Assembly (NCBI RefSeq): GCF_900067135.1 | Contig: NZ_FJUR01000001.1 | Coordinates: forward strand, 681,001 to 745,000 | DNA from: Rhizobium sp. 9140 | GTDB lineage: Bacteria; Pseudomonadota; Alphaproteobacteria; Rhizobiales; Rhizobiaceae | DNA: 64,000 bases | Direction: 5' to 3' | Part shown: positions 20,602-31,056 of the stretch, one piece after another | Layout: each line of letters starts with the position of its first letter | Numbering within the stretch: position 1 is the first letter of the stretch | The notes under the pieces: generated by a model | Databases searched by the model: none | What the model was told of the DNA's origin: nothing | What the model saw: only the letters and a program-made list of their open reading frames with translations | Position numbers and translations under genes: made by a program

Positions 20602-21441
20602 ATGAGCGCACGTTTCGACAGGACCTTCGCCAAGGCTGCTGCAGAGCATCGGCCGGTGCTCGTCACCTACATCATGGGCGGCGATCCCGACTTCGACACG
20701 TCCCTGTCGATCATGAAGGCGCTTCCCTCTGCCGGTGCCGACATCATCGAGCTCGGCATGCCCTTTTCCGATCCGATGGCCGATGGCCCGGCGATCCAGC
20801 TTGCCGGCCAGCGCGCGCTTGCGGGCGGCCAAACGCTTGAAAAGACGCTGGAGCTGTCCCGCCAGTTCCGCAAGACGGATACGGAAACGCCGATCGTCAT
20901 GATGGGCTACTACAATCCGATCTACATCTATGGCGTGGACCGTTTTCTCGAGAACGCGCTCGCCGCCGGCATCGATGGCCTGATCGTCGTGGATCTGCCG
21001 CCGGAAATGGACGACGAGCTTTGCCTGCCCGCCCTCAAGAAGGGCATCAGCTTCATCCGCCTTGCGACGCCCACGACGGACGGACGGCGCCTGCCCAAGG
21101 TTCTCGAAAACACCTCGGGCTTCGTCTATTATGTCTCTATGAACGGTATCACCGGCTCGGCTCTGCCGGAACCGGCGCTGGTCGGTGGCGCCGTGGCGCG
21201 CATCAAGGAGCATACCAACCTGCCGGTTTGCGTCGGCTTCGGTGTCAAGACCGCCGAGCATGCCCGTGCCATCGGCGCGTCCGCAGACGGCGTGGTCGTG
21301 GGCACGGTCATCATCAATCAGGTCGCCTCCAGCCTGACCGAAGACGGTCAGGCAACGGGCGCGACCGTTCCGGGCGTCGAAGCCCTCGTTCGCGGCCTTT
21401 CGGCCGGTGTCCGGGCCGCACGTCTTGCCGCAGCCGAATAA
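20602..21441 (+). CDS. trpA: Tryptophan synthase alpha chain
   Basis: Splits indole-3-glycerol phosphate and passes indole to TrpB. The barrel of 279 residues shows the signature [14 protein letters not shown] with the catalytic acids E50 and D61, the phosphate loop [11 protein letters not shown], and [10 protein letters not shown]. It follows trpB directly and is 49 bp before accD, so accD may share the transcript. Confidence 0.99.
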   Translation: MSARFDRTFAKAAAEHRPVLVTYIMGGDPDFDTSLSIMKALPSAGADIIELGMPFSDPMADGPAIQLAGQRALAGGQTLEKTLELSRQFRKTDTETPIVMMGYYNPIYIYGVDRFLENALAAGIDGLIVVDLPPEMDDELCLPALKKGISFIRLATPTTDGRRLPKVLENTSGFVYYVSMNGITGSALPEPALVGGAVARIKEHTNLPVCVGFGVKTAEHARAIGASADGVVVGTVIINQVASSLTEDGQATGATVPGVEALVRGLSAGVRAARLAAAE

Positions 21442-21490
21442 TCGCCCACATTCGGGGCAATGACAGGCTGAACGATTTCAGGAGTTTCAT

Positions 21491-22417
21491 GTGAACTGGA
21501 TTACCAACTACGTTCGCCCGAAGATCAATTCGATGCTCGGCCGCCGCGAGGTTCCGGAAAACCTTTGGATCAAATGTCCGGAAACGGGCGAGATGGTGTT
21601 TCATCGCGATCTCGAAGAAAACAAATGGGTCATTCCCGCCTCCGGCTTCCACATGAAGATGCCGGCGAAGGCGCGTCTGAAGGACCTGTTCGACGCGGGC
21701 GTCTTTGAGACGCTGCAGCAGCCGAAGGTGGCGCAGGACCCGCTGAAGTTCCGCGACTCGAAGAAGTACACAGACCGCCTGCGTGACAGCCGGGCGAAGA
21801 CCGAGATGGAGGATACGATCCTTGCCGGTGTCGGCACCGTCGAGGGGCTGAAGCTTGTGGCCGTCGTGCACGAGTTCGCCTTCATGGGCGGCTCGCTCGG
21901 CATTGCCGCCGGCGAGGCGATCATCAAGGCCTTCGAGCGCGCCATCGCGGAGAAGTGCCCGCTCGTCATCTTTCCGGCCTCGGGCGGCGCCCGCATGCAG
22001 GAAGGCATCCTCTCGCTCATGCAGCTGCCACGCACCACGGTTGCCGTGCAGATGCTGAAGGAAGCGGGACTTCCCTATATCGTCGTTCTGACGAACCCGA
22101 CCACGGGCGGCGTTACAGCATCCTATGCCATGCTCGGCGATCTGCATCTGGCGGAGCCCGGTGCCGAAATCTGCTTTGCCGGCAAGCGCGTCATCGAGCA
22201 GACCATCCGCGAAAAGCTCCCCGAGGGCTTCCAGACGTCGGAATATCTGATGGATCACGGCATGATCGACATGGTCATCAAGCGTCACGACATTCCCTCG
22301 ACGCTCGCACGCCTGCTGAAGATCATGCTCAAGAAGCCGGTCGATGCGGTCAAGCGGACCGTCGAGCCGGAAATCGTGGTTCCCCCGGCAGCGGTGCCGG
22401 TCGCGGCCAGCGTTTAA
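21491..22417 (+). CDS. accD: Acetyl-CoA carboxylase carboxyltransferase subunit beta, zinc ribbon degenerate
   Basis: Half of the carboxyltransferase that makes malonyl-CoA. The 308-residue crotonase-like domain is intact ([51 protein letters not shown]). The N-terminal zinc ribbon is degraded. E. coli AccD has CxxC...CxxC, but here only one Cys remains ([10 protein letters not shown]), and the second knuckle is IPAS. The start is GTG at 21491 with AGGAG 6 bp before it. The 49-bp gap to trpA suggests read-through; folC follows after 8 bp. Confidence 0.97.
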   Translation: MNWITNYVRPKINSMLGRREVPENLWIKCPETGEMVFHRDLEENKWVIPASGFHMKMPAKARLKDLFDAGVFETLQQPKVAQDPLKFRDSKKYTDRLRDSRAKTEMEDTILAGVGTVEGLKLVAVVHEFAFMGGSLGIAAGEAIIKAFERAIAEKCPLVIFPASGGARMQEGILSLMQLPRTTVAVQMLKEAGLPYIVVLTNPTTGGVTASYAMLGDLHLAEPGAEICFAGKRVIEQTIREKLPEGFQTSEYLMDHGMIDMVIKRHDIPSTLARLLKIMLKKPVDAVKRTVEPEIVVPPAAVPVAASV

Positions 22418-22425
22418 GTCACGCG

Positions 22426-23766
22426 ATGACCGTCGAGGCAAGCGAAGCCACGCAGGAGATCGACAAGCTCCTTGCTCTCCATCCCAAGGGCTTCGATCTG
22501 TCACTGGAGCGCGTGACGCGCCTCCTCGATAGGCTCGGCAATCCTCAGGACAGGCTGCCGCCCGTCATTCATGTGGCCGGCACCAACGGCAAAGGATCGG
22601 TCACCGCCTTTTCCCGGGCAATCCTCGAGGCGGCCGGTCTCTCCGTCCACGTCCATACCTCGCCGCACCTCGTCACCTGGCATGAGCGCTATCGCCTCGG
22701 CGTCAAGGGTGGACGCGGTGCCTATGCGACGGATGCGGTTCTCGCAGATGCGGTGCGCCGTGTGGCGGCTGCCAATCGCGGCGAGATCATCACTGTCTTC
22801 GAGATTTTGACGGCCGTCACCTTCGTCCTTTTTTCCGAGCATCCGGCCGATGTCGCGATCATCGAGGTTGGTCTCGGCGGGCGTTTCGACGCGACGAACG
22901 TGATCAAGACGCCGGCGGTAACAACGATCATGCCGATCTCGCTCGATCATCAGGCCTATCTGGGCGACCGCGTCGAACTGATCGCCGCCGAAAAGGCCGG
23001 CATCATGAAGCGCGGCTGTCCCGTCGTCATCGGGCAGCAGGAGGAAGAAGCCGCGCGCGACGTGCTGGTCACCACCGCTGAGCGGCTGCGCTGCCCTGTG
23101 TCTGTCTACGGACAGGACTTCATGGCGCATGAGGAGTTCGGCCATCTGATCTATCAGGACGATGACGGACTGATCGACCTGCCGCTTCCGCGCCTCCCCG
23201 GCCGGCATCAATATGCCAATGCCGCCGCGGCGATCCGTACCATCCGTGCAGCGGGCTTTAATCCGTCGGATGAGGCCATCGAGAAAGGCCTGACGACGGT
23301 GGAGTGGCCCGGCCGGTTGCAGCGCCTGACCAGCGGACGGCTGGCGGAACGCGCACCGAAACGCGCCGAGATCTGGGTGGATGGCGGCCACAATCCGGGT
23401 GCCGGCAAGGTGATCGCCGAGACGATGGCAAACCTAGAGGATCGCGATCCGCGCCCTCTGTTCCTCATCATCGGCATGATCAACACCAAGGATCCCGCCG
23501 GCTATTTCCAAGCCTTCTCCGGCCTTGCCGAGCAGGTCTTCACCGTGCCGATCCGCGGTACGGATGTCGGTATCGATCCGGTGGCGCTGGCGGAGGATGC
23601 TGCGGCACAGGGGTTCGAGGTCGAACCTGTCTCCTCTGTGACGGAAGCGCTGGCGATCCTCTCTGTCCGATTCGAAAACCAGCCGGTCGCCCCGCGCATC
23701 CTCATCGGTGGCTCGCTTTATCTCGTCGGCAACGTCCTCGCCGACAACGGCACGCCGCCGCGCTGA
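22426..23766 (+). CDS. folC: Folylpolyglutamate / dihydrofolate synthase
   Basis: Adds glutamate to dihydropteroate and polyglutamylates folates. The 446-residue Mur-ligase-like protein shows the P-loop HVAGTNGKGSVTAF, the metal and folate motif HTSPHLVTWHERYRL, IIEVGLGGRFDATNVI, and the second-domain GGHNPGA motif. The ATG at 22426 was chosen, eight bases after accD; a longer in-frame reading would run back through accD and is rejected. A bidirectional terminator separates it from trxA. Confidence 0.96.
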   Translation: MTVEASEATQEIDKLLALHPKGFDLSLERVTRLLDRLGNPQDRLPPVIHVAGTNGKGSVTAFSRAILEAAGLSVHVHTSPHLVTWHERYRLGVKGGRGAYATDAVLADAVRRVAAANRGEIITVFEILTAVTFVLFSEHPADVAIIEVGLGGRFDATNVIKTPAVTTIMPISLDHQAYLGDRVELIAAEKAGIMKRGCPVVIGQQEEEAARDVLVTTAERLRCPVSVYGQDFMAHEEFGHLIYQDDDGLIDLPLPRLPGRHQYANAAAAIRTIRAAGFNPSDEAIEKGLTTVEWPGRLQRLTSGRLAERAPKRAEIWVDGGHNPGAGKVIAETMANLEDRDPRPLFLIIGMINTKDPAGYFQAFSGLAEQVFTVPIRGTDVGIDPVALAEDAAAQGFEVEPVSSVTEALAILSVRFENQPVAPRILIGGSLYLVGNVLADNGTPPR

Positions 23767-23810
23767 GAGATGCCCGCCCTGAGAGATCCCCACGGTGGAA
23801 ACGTCATGAA

Positions 23811-23837
23811 AAAACCCGGCTGCGAAGGCCGGGTTTT
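23811..23837. terminator. Bidirectional terminator between folC and trxA
   Basis: Perfect 10-bp stem AAAACCCGGC / GCCGGGTTTT with a 7-nt loop, flanked by A and T runs, between the convergent folC and trxA stops. Confidence 0.9.
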
Positions 23838-23866
23838 CCAATGGTCGTATCATATGAGGCGGCCGC

Positions 23867-24190
23867 TTATGCGGCGGCGTTGGTGATCCAAGACGTCAGC
23901 GCTGTTTTCGGCGCGGCACCAACCTTGATGTCAGCCACTTCGCCAGCCTTGAAGATCGCGAGCGTCGGGATGGAGCGGACGCCGTACTGGGCCGCAATCT
24001 CGGGGTTCTCGTCGATGTTGATCTTTGCGACCTTCACCTTGCCGGCCATCTCGTTGGAGATTTCCTCAAGGCTCGGCGCGATCATCTTGCACGGGCCGCA
24101 CCATTCGGCCCAGAAATCGACGATAACCGGCTCCTGTGCATTGAGAACTTCATCCTGAAAATTGGATGTATCGACTTTCACGGTCGCCAT
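23867..24190 (-). CDS. trxA: Thioredoxin
   Basis: Small cytoplasmic disulfide reductase of 107 residues. The redox site is [10 protein letters not shown], with the conserved buried Asp in VIVDFWAEW and the cis-Pro in RSIPTLAIF. It lies 104 bp downstream of addA on the same strand, so it may be read from the addB-addA transcript or its own promoter in that gap. This neighbour order (addB-addA-trxA) is common in rhizobia. Confidence 0.98.
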   Translation of the reverse strand: MATVKVDTSNFQDEVLNAQEPVIVDFWAEWCGPCKMIAPSLEEISNEMAGKVKVAKINIDENPEIAAQYGVRSIPTLAIFKAGEVADIKVGAAPKTALTSWITNAAA

Positions 24191-24294
24191 GATGCGCTCC
24201 TGGTTATGATGGTGCGGGCTTCTAAAATGCGGATGACCCGCAGGGCATGATCAGGATGTGATGATCCGGACCCTTAATTTCAATGTCCGGTATC

Positions 24295-27200
24295 TCATTT
24301 TGTGGCGAGCTCTACAAGCGCGGCATCGAGCAGCGCCTCTGGCACTTCGATTGCCGATGGACCCTCGGTAAAGACGAGGATACAGCGGAAACGATGGGCC
24401 GGATAGAGCGGTCGAAGGATCTCCCGGTAGATTGCAAGTTGTGTCCGGTAGACCATCGGTACGGCGCCGGCGTCACCGGGCACGTCGCGGTTGGTCTTGA
24501 AGTCGGCAATCACCACGCAATCGTCTGTAACGGCCAACCGGTCAATCCGGCCGGACACGGCATGTTCGCGCGCACCGAGCCGAAGCGTGCCCATGATCGA
24601 CACCTCCGCGCGGCTGGTGCCGGAGAACAGTTCGGAAAGGACGGGATCTTCGATGACCGCAAGAACGGAGCGCACGATGCCGTCTCTTTGCGCTTCGCTC
24701 CATATTGGAACGGCGCGCGACAGGTAGAGCGCGGCGTCCGCTTCGCGTGCCTCGGGCGCCCGTGCGGGCAGGACCTGCAGCAGCCGGTGCAGGATCGCCC
24801 CGCGCAGAAGCGACGGTCCCGTGCGCTTGTCCTCAGGAAAGAGACGCGATCCCGTGATCGTGTCCGCCGCGTCGGCCTCGACAGCAAAGCCGGCCCCGGA
24901 GGGGCTCAAGGGGCGGGGAAGGTGGCGCTGCGGCGGTAGGGGTTCGAACAGCGCCAGCGGCAGGGCTCCGCCATCATCGGCCGCGATCGTGGCTTCTACG
25001 GGTTCGATGTCGAAATCCCTCCGCTTCGTCAGCGCATGCCAGCGCGCGCCGCTCCATTGCAGGCCGCCAACGGCAAAATCGACGGGCAGCAGACGGCCTT
25101 CCGCATCTGCCGCAAGGCCGGCCCGCACCATCGCGTGCCAGCTCTCGGGATTGTCGAGCTTGCCACGATAGCCGCAGACGATCAGACGATCCGCCGCCCG
25201 CGTCATGCCGACATAGAGCAGCCGGCGATACTCTTCCTCGGCGCCCGCCTTCAGCCGCTGCGTATCGCTGTCGATCAGGCTGTTGGAGGCTGCCCGTGGC
25301 GGCCGCCAGACGGGAATGGTCATGGTCTCCCCATCGGGGCCTCGACCATGAGGAGAGGGCACCATGCGGAGTGCGGGAACATGCTGGTTGTTGAACGCCT
25401 TGCCGCTGCCATCGACCAGGAAGACGACCGGCGCTTCCAGGCCTTTTGCCGCATGCACGGTCATAACGCGAACTTCGTTGCGCTCCTTGTCCTGCTCGCG
25501 CTTGATGGTCGGCGCCTCCAGTTCAAGACCGGAGATGAAGCTTTGCAGACCGGGGAGACCGTTGGCCTCGTGATCGAGGCAGAAGGTCAGGAACTCGTCG
25601 AGGATGTCGCTGACCTCGCTGCCGAGCCGCGACAGAAACGCCGCCCGCCCGCCATCGGCACCCAGCAAGCGGGCATAGAGATCATGCACCGAGAGTGTAT
25701 CCGCCAGCGTCCGGTAGTTCGCCAGCCGTATGACGACCAGCTTGAGGGCAGGATCGGACGATCCTTCCAGCGCGGTCCAGAGGCTCTGGCCGAGGGGGCG
25801 CAAGGTTGCGACGTCTGCGAGCATCTCCTCGGTCACCGCGAAAAGCGGGCTCTTCAGCACGGCGGCGAGCGACAGGTCGTCCTGCGGCAAAAGCAGGAAG
25901 CGGCCGAGCGCCATCAGATCCTGAACGGCGATATGCGCCGTCAGCACCAGCCGGTCGGCACCCGCCACGGGAATGTCGTGCCGCGTCTTCAGCGCGCGCA
26001 TCAGCGCGTTGACGAAGGCGTCGCGCTTGCGCACCAGCACGATCACGTCACCCGGCCGCATGACGCGGCGCGTTGTCTTCTCGATGATCGTCTCGGTGCC
26101 GATCCAGCTGGCAAGCGTGGCCGCGATGCGTTCGGCAAGAATGTTGGCCGGCGCATTTTCGGGCGTCGCATCGAAGGCTGCCGTCCAGTCCTCTTCCTCA
26201 AGGCTCGGTGCAGGCGCGATCGCATCCCAGATTTCGACTAGACCGGGATGGCCGACACGGTTGGAGGCATGCACCACGGGCTCGTTCCGCGCGCTGAGAC
26301 CGCGCGCATGGGCGGGTTGGCGAAACACGGTATCGACGGCGGACAGCACGTCCTCGGTCGAGCGGAAGGAGAGTTGCAGCTGCACGGGGCTGAAGGCGAG
26401 CCCGCTGGCGTCGATTCGCCGCTTCGCCTCGCGCTCCTCCTCGGAAAAGCGCTCCGGCCGCGCGCCCTGGAACGAATAGATCGACTGCTTCTCGTCGCCG
26501 ACGGCAAAGAGCGTCCGATGCCGGCCGCGAGCACTGTCGCCGGTAAAGAAGTCTTCCGCAAGCGACCGGATGATCGACCATTGCACCGGGCTCGTATCCT
26601 GCGCCTCGTCCACGAGAATATGGTCGATGCCCTGATCGAGCTTGTAGTGCACCCAGGCGCCGACATCCGAGCGGGTCAGCAATCTGGCGGTCCGGTTGAT
26701 CAGATCGTCGAAATCGAGCTGGCTGCGGCTTTTCTTGATGTCCTCATAGTCCTGCGTCAGCCGCTCGGCGAGCACCATGGCGGCCTGCGTCGCTTCGAAC
26801 ATATGAAGCAGGTTGAGCCGGTCGGACAGCGCGAGGATCCGATCGTAAGCGGCCTGCACCTTGTCTTCGAGATCGGGCGCCGCCTTGCGCAACGGGGCGG
26901 AAAAAAAGCCCGACATCGCCTTCGGCTTTGCCGTGGACGCGGAGAAGAACAGATCACGGAGGGCTTGATAACGTTGCAGCGGCGTCGGCAATTCGGCGAT
27001 GGTGGCAAGACCATCGGCGAAATCCCGCACCTTGACGCCGCCCGAAGACCGCGCAAGATCGATATAGCGCGTCAGCTCGGCCCCGTTCAGGCCGTCGAGC
27101 GGCCAGAATCGGGCAATGACGCTGTCCGCCGTCTCGCTTTCGTCCAGTCCCAGCGCCTCTCGCAGGACTCGGTCGGTGCCGCCCTGCTGCTCGGCCTCGC

Positions 27201-27864
27201 TCAGAAAGGCCTGAAGCGCCGTCCGGTTGGCCACGATCATCGACAGCAGGCTCTCGAGCCCGGTGTCATCGGCGAGCGCCAGCACCGTCTCGAACGCCCC
27301 GGTCAGCGCCGGATCTCCCTCGGTCGCTGCGGCGGTCAGGAGAAGGCGGCGCGCATCGGCGAGCAGGATCGTCGCCGTCCGGTCGTCCAGCACCGAGAAA
27401 TGGCCGGCGACATTGGCTTCCAGCGGAAACTGATGCAGCAGCGCTTCGCAGAACGCGTGGATCGTCTGGATCTTCAGCCCGCCCGGCGTTTCCAGCGCGC
27501 GGGCAAACAGGCGTCGCGCTTCGGCGACCGTGGCGGCGTCAGGCGCCCGCCCTTCGAGCGCCGTGATGCGCGCCGAAAGCGTTGCGTCGTCCAGCGTCAC
27601 CCATTCCGCCAGACGCTCGAACACGCGGTTCGACATTTCGGCTGCCGCTGCCTTCGTATAGGTCAGGCAGAGGATGGCCGAGGCGCGGCATCCCGAAAGC
27701 AGGAGCCGGATGACACGCTGGGTCAGAACATGGGTTTTGCCCGATCCGGCATTGGCCGACACCCAGGCCGATCGTCTCGGATCCGAAGCGACGGCCTGTT
27801 GCTGCGTCGTCCAGTTCAACCAGTCGGCCGGTGAACCGCTCGTCGGTGCGAGATCGTCAGGCAT
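24295..27864 (-). CDS. addA: AddA helicase-nuclease subunit (double-strand break repair)
   Basis: With AddB forms the RecBCD-type helicase-nuclease that resects DNA ends for RecA. The 1189 residues start with the UvrD-like helicase: Walker A SANAGSGKTHVL near the N-terminus, DFDDLINR, DEAQDTSPVQW, GDEKQSIYSFQGA, and VHAAKGLEAPVVFLVD. The C-terminus carries a PD-(D/E)XK nuclease with VIADFKTNRD. The ATG at 27864 is preferred over 27885 because AGAGGAGA lies at proper distance before it. It overlaps the addB end by 8 bp. Confidence 0.96.
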   Translation of the reverse strand: MPDDLAPTSGSPADWLNWTTQQQAVASDPRRSAWVSANAGSGKTHVLTQRVIRLLLSGCRASAILCLTYTKAAAAEMSNRVFERLAEWVTLDDATLSARITALEGRAPDAATVAEARRLFARALETPGGLKIQTIHAFCEALLHQFPLEANVAGHFSVLDDRTATILLADARRLLLTAAATEGDPALTGAFETVLALADDTGLESLLSMIVANRTALQAFLSEAEQQGGTDRVLREALGLDESETADSVIARFWPLDGLNGAELTRYIDLARSSGGVKVRDFADGLATIAELPTPLQRYQALRDLFFSASTAKPKAMSGFFSAPLRKAAPDLEDKVQAAYDRILALSDRLNLLHMFEATQAAMVLAERLTQDYEDIKKSRSQLDFDDLINRTARLLTRSDVGAWVHYKLDQGIDHILVDEAQDTSPVQWSIIRSLAEDFFTGDSARGRHRTLFAVGDEKQSIYSFQGARPERFSEEEREAKRRIDASGLAFSPVQLQLSFRSTEDVLSAVDTVFRQPAHARGLSARNEPVVHASNRVGHPGLVEIWDAIAPAPSLEEEDWTAAFDATPENAPANILAERIAATLASWIGTETIIEKTTRRVMRPGDVIVLVRKRDAFVNALMRALKTRHDIPVAGADRLVLTAHIAVQDLMALGRFLLLPQDDLSLAAVLKSPLFAVTEEMLADVATLRPLGQSLWTALEGSSDPALKLVVIRLANYRTLADTLSVHDLYARLLGADGGRAAFLSRLGSEVSDILDEFLTFCLDHEANGLPGLQSFISGLELEAPTIKREQDKERNEVRVMTVHAAKGLEAPVVFLVDGSGKAFNNQHVPALRMVPSPHGRGPDGETMTIPVWRPPRAASNSLIDSDTQRLKAGAEEEYRRLLYVGMTRAADRLIVCGYRGKLDNPESWHAMVRAGLAADAEGRLLPVDFAVGGLQWSGARWHALTKRRDFDIEPVEATIAADDGGALPLALFEPLPPQRHLPRPLSPSGAGFAVEADAADTITGSRLFPEDKRTGPSLLRGAILHRLLQVLPARAPEAREADAALYLSRAVPIWSEAQRDGIVRSVLAVIEDPVLSELFSGTSRAEVSIMGTLRLGAREHAVSGRIDRLAVTDDCVVIADFKTNRDVPGDAGAVPMVYRTQLAIYREILRPLYPAHRFRCILVFTEGPSAIEVPEALLDAALVELATK

Positions 27865-30800
27865 CCCCCGTCTCCTCTTCGCCATCGGCCGTCGACCATT
27901 CGGCGACGCGCGCCAGATGATCGTATTCCCCGCCGTAGGATTTTTCCTTCTGGACGATCACGCGCGAGGCGAAGCCGCGCTGGCCCGATTGCAGCGCCCG
28001 CAGCAGGCCGGTGAACTGGGCCAATGATTCGTCGGCGAGCATCTCCGCCGTCTTGGGCTCGACATCGCCCTTCGCGCGCCCCTCATTATTAACCTCGTCC
28101 ACTTCGAACCGGTCCCCGGGCTTCAGCCTGACATAGAGCAGCGAGGCGGGATGGCGCCTGCCGACCTTGCCGAAGGCGCCCGCCTTCAGAGCCGCGGCTT
28201 CGAGCGGCAGCTGCGGATCGAGCAGCGCGCGGGCTTCCTTGACGGAGGGGCTGGCGCCGGTCTTATAATCGACGATCACGGCCTCGCCATCGGGGCCGAT
28301 GTCGATCCGGTCGGCAATGCCGGTGAGCTCGATATCGGCGACGCCGACCTGAAACTTGGCATAGCGCTCCAGGAAGGATTGCCGGATTCCGTCCTTGCGG
28401 GACATCTCCCAGTCGATGAAGGCCCGGCCGACGGCCGCGAACCGGGGCCGCCAGATGACGTCGATATGGACCGGCAGCCGCTGCTCGTCGAAGGCCGCAT
28501 CGATCAGCTGCCGCATGACGGCCTGCGCTTCCGGACCCGCGGGATCGACCTCGCTCTTGGCAAAGCGCTCGACGATGGCGTGGTAGATGGTGCCGCGCTC
28601 GGCCGCGCCCGGGTCCGCATTGAACCCGTCGATCGGCTGGAGGCGCAGAATACGCCGGGCATAGATGGAATAGGGATCGCGGCGCAGACGCCCGACCTCG
28701 CTGAAGGAATAGCGCCGCGGCTGCACCGCGAAATCCGGCTTCGGTTCCGGCCTCTTGGCAAGCGGCGTGTCGGGACGCGCGTCGAGAAGGGTGGCATAGC
28801 GCAACCGGTCGCGGCCGTACTCGCGCAGGCGCTGTCCCAGCTCCTTGCCGCCGACGGCGAGAAGCCGTTGCAGCCAGCGGGAGGCGACAGTGGGCGTCGC
28901 GCCCTTGCGCAAGGACCGGCTGAACACGAGCCGACGTGTGCCGCAGGCCATCTGGAGATCGTGCGCCAGCTGGCCGATACGCCGTTCCGGCGGCTCCAGC
29001 CCGATGCCGGTCTTCATGCTGCGCGACAGGAAAGGATCATTGGCCGTCTGTCCTGGCCATGTGCCTTCGTTCATACCGCCGAGGACGACGATATCGACGG
29101 TCTGCAACCGGGCTTCCAGTGCCCCGAAAATGAAGACGCGCGGATGCCGCATGGCGCGGGGCTTGACGGCGGAGCCGGCCACCAGCGCTTCAACCGCTTC
29201 GCACCACTGCCCGCCATCCGCCTCGATCTGCCCGTCCACCTCGATCACGGCACGCAGCAGATCGGCGAGCGCCGCACCCGCCTCGCCGGACCAGAGAGCA
29301 CCGAGATCGCCCGTCTTCGACATGGCCACACCCTCCAGCGCGCGCCCGGTCCGCTCTGCCCAGTCGGAGAGCGTCAGCGACGTGCTGAACCCGCCGGCAC
29401 CTTTGCGCCGCCGCACCAGCATGGCGACGAGCGGCTCGACAGCGGTGGCGATGGCACCAGCCACGACGCGGGCATCCTCGATTTCCGCATCCGTTACCTG
29501 CACCAGCCATTCCGGCGCATGGCGATCGGCGCGCCGGCGGACCGCCGCCTCGTCAAGCAGCGGTCTGAGGTCGGCAATATCGGCCGGCACCGTGCCGCCG
29601 CGCAGAGCCAGCAGCTCCAGCAATGTCGCGGCCGGGCGGAAGCGCTCGGGCGGCATACCGAAGTGGGCGAGCGGATGCTTTATCAGCGTGGTGATGGCGA
29701 CGGGATCGCCGGGGCGTAGCGCCACGTCGAGCATCAGCCGGACAAGCGTGCCATGCGGCGTGGAGGCAAGGGGCGTGCCTGCGGAATCATCCGCCTCGAT
29801 CCCGAAGCGCTGCAATTCGGCGGCAACCCGGCGGGCAAGATCGCGGTCGGGCGTGATCAGCGCGGCCTGACACTCGTCGTCCTTTTGCAATGCCAGCCGC
29901 AGGGAAAGCGCAATGGCCGTCGCCTCCTCGCGTTCGTTGACGGCCTCGATCAGCGCCGCATCGCAAAAAGCCGCTTCGACGCGTCGTGCATCGAGCGAAC
30001 GTCGCACGGCGTCCCAGGAACTGGTCGCTTCCACCGGCAGGAAGGCATGCGACAATGTCTCGGCCCGGTCGGCGAGATCCGCATCGACGGTGCCGATCGA
30101 CAAGACCTCCGTCCGCGAAATGCCCATGCGGCGGAGGAGACGCACGAAGCCGTATTGCGGATGGCTGCGGCTGGCGGAATCGTCGCGGCGGGCAGCGTCT
30201 GTCGATGGCGGGTCGATCAGGTTCCAGTCCGCCTCGGTCATCGTCTCGTCCAGCCCCGGCAGAACGATGGCGCCTTGCGGCAACCTCTGTACCGCGAGGA
30301 TCAGCCGGGCGGTAGCGGGAATGGAGCCCGTGGACCCCGCAATGATCACAGGGCCGTCGATCGCACCGGCAGCGATCCGGTGGCTTTCCGCCTCGAGAAC
30401 AGCATTGCGGTGGCGGGAGGGTGAGGAGCGGCTGAGTTCGGCCAGCCGGGCCGGCCAGAACTGGCTGGCGATCTGCAGGAACTCCAGCGTCAGCGTCCAC
30501 CATTGGGCATAGTTGCTGGCATCGAGCGCGCCCAGCCTCTCCCAGTCCAGATCCTCCGTCTCGATATCGTCGATGATCTGCACGAGGTTTCGCGCCAGCC
30601 ACAAGGCGTCCGCCGGGCTTGCAGGGGCGATCAGCGGACTGTCGCCATGGAGTTCGGTGACGATGCGCGGCAGCGTGTTGCGCCAGGCGAGAATCAGCCG
30701 CGACAGCTCGATCAGCCGCGCCGGGCCTGTCAGCGGCGGCGCAAGATCGAGAACGGCCGGCATCTCGGCATCGAAGAAGCCGCTGTCGTCGTCCGTTTCC

Positions 30801-31045
30801 CCCAGCGCCCGGATGACCGGCAGGATGGCGGAGCGCGCACCGAGGCAATCCACGAACTCGGAGCGCAGCACGCGTGCGGCGCGTCGCGTGGGCACGAAGA
30901 TCGTCACGCCGGCAAGCGACAGCGGATCGGCCGGATCGTAGCGGTAGTCCGGCACGATCGTCCCGTCGCAGATCGCGTGGACGAGCGTCTTCAGGAAAGG
31001 CACGCCGGCCGGGATGGTGAAGACGTTCTGTCGTGCGGGCGTCAT
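27857..31045 (-). CDS. addB: AddB helicase-nuclease subunit (double-strand break repair)
   Basis: Partner of AddA. The protein is 1062 residues. The N-terminus has an inactivated-helicase fold typical of alphaproteobacterial AddB (IFVPTRRAARVLRSEF), with INEGTWPGQTANDPFLSRSM in the centre, and a C-terminal nuclease with VIVDYKTGASPSVKEA. No Cys iron-sulfur cluster like that of Bacillus AddB is evident at the nuclease. The ATG at 31045 has GGGAAGAGA upstream and is 11 bp after murU, so murU-addB-addA is one operon. A longer in-frame reading overlaps murU and is rejected. Confidence 0.95.
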   Translation of the reverse strand: MTPARQNVFTIPAGVPFLKTLVHAICDGTIVPDYRYDPADPLSLAGVTIFVPTRRAARVLRSEFVDCLGARSAILPVIRALGETDDDSGFFDAEMPAVLDLAPPLTGPARLIELSRLILAWRNTLPRIVTELHGDSPLIAPASPADALWLARNLVQIIDDIETEDLDWERLGALDASNYAQWWTLTLEFLQIASQFWPARLAELSRSSPSRHRNAVLEAESHRIAAGAIDGPVIIAGSTGSIPATARLILAVQRLPQGAIVLPGLDETMTEADWNLIDPPSTDAARRDDSASRSHPQYGFVRLLRRMGISRTEVLSIGTVDADLADRAETLSHAFLPVEATSSWDAVRRSLDARRVEAAFCDAALIEAVNEREEATAIALSLRLALQKDDECQAALITPDRDLARRVAAELQRFGIEADDSAGTPLASTPHGTLVRLMLDVALRPGDPVAITTLIKHPLAHFGMPPERFRPAATLLELLALRGGTVPADIADLRPLLDEAAVRRRADRHAPEWLVQVTDAEIEDARVVAGAIATAVEPLVAMLVRRRKGAGGFSTSLTLSDWAERTGRALEGVAMSKTGDLGALWSGEAGAALADLLRAVIEVDGQIEADGGQWCEAVEALVAGSAVKPRAMRHPRVFIFGALEARLQTVDIVVLGGMNEGTWPGQTANDPFLSRSMKTGIGLEPPERRIGQLAHDLQMACGTRRLVFSRSLRKGATPTVASRWLQRLLAVGGKELGQRLREYGRDRLRYATLLDARPDTPLAKRPEPKPDFAVQPRRYSFSEVGRLRRDPYSIYARRILRLQPIDGFNADPGAAERGTIYHAIVERFAKSEVDPAGPEAQAVMRQLIDAAFDEQRLPVHIDVIWRPRFAAVGRAFIDWEMSRKDGIRQSFLERYAKFQVGVADIELTGIADRIDIGPDGEAVIVDYKTGASPSVKEARALLDPQLPLEAAALKAGAFGKVGRRHPASLLYVRLKPGDRFEVDEVNNEGRAKGDVEPKTAEMLADESLAQFTGLLRALQSGQRGFASRVIVQKEKSYGGEYDHLARVAEWSTADGEEETGDA

Positions 31046-31056
31046 GGTCTCTTCCC

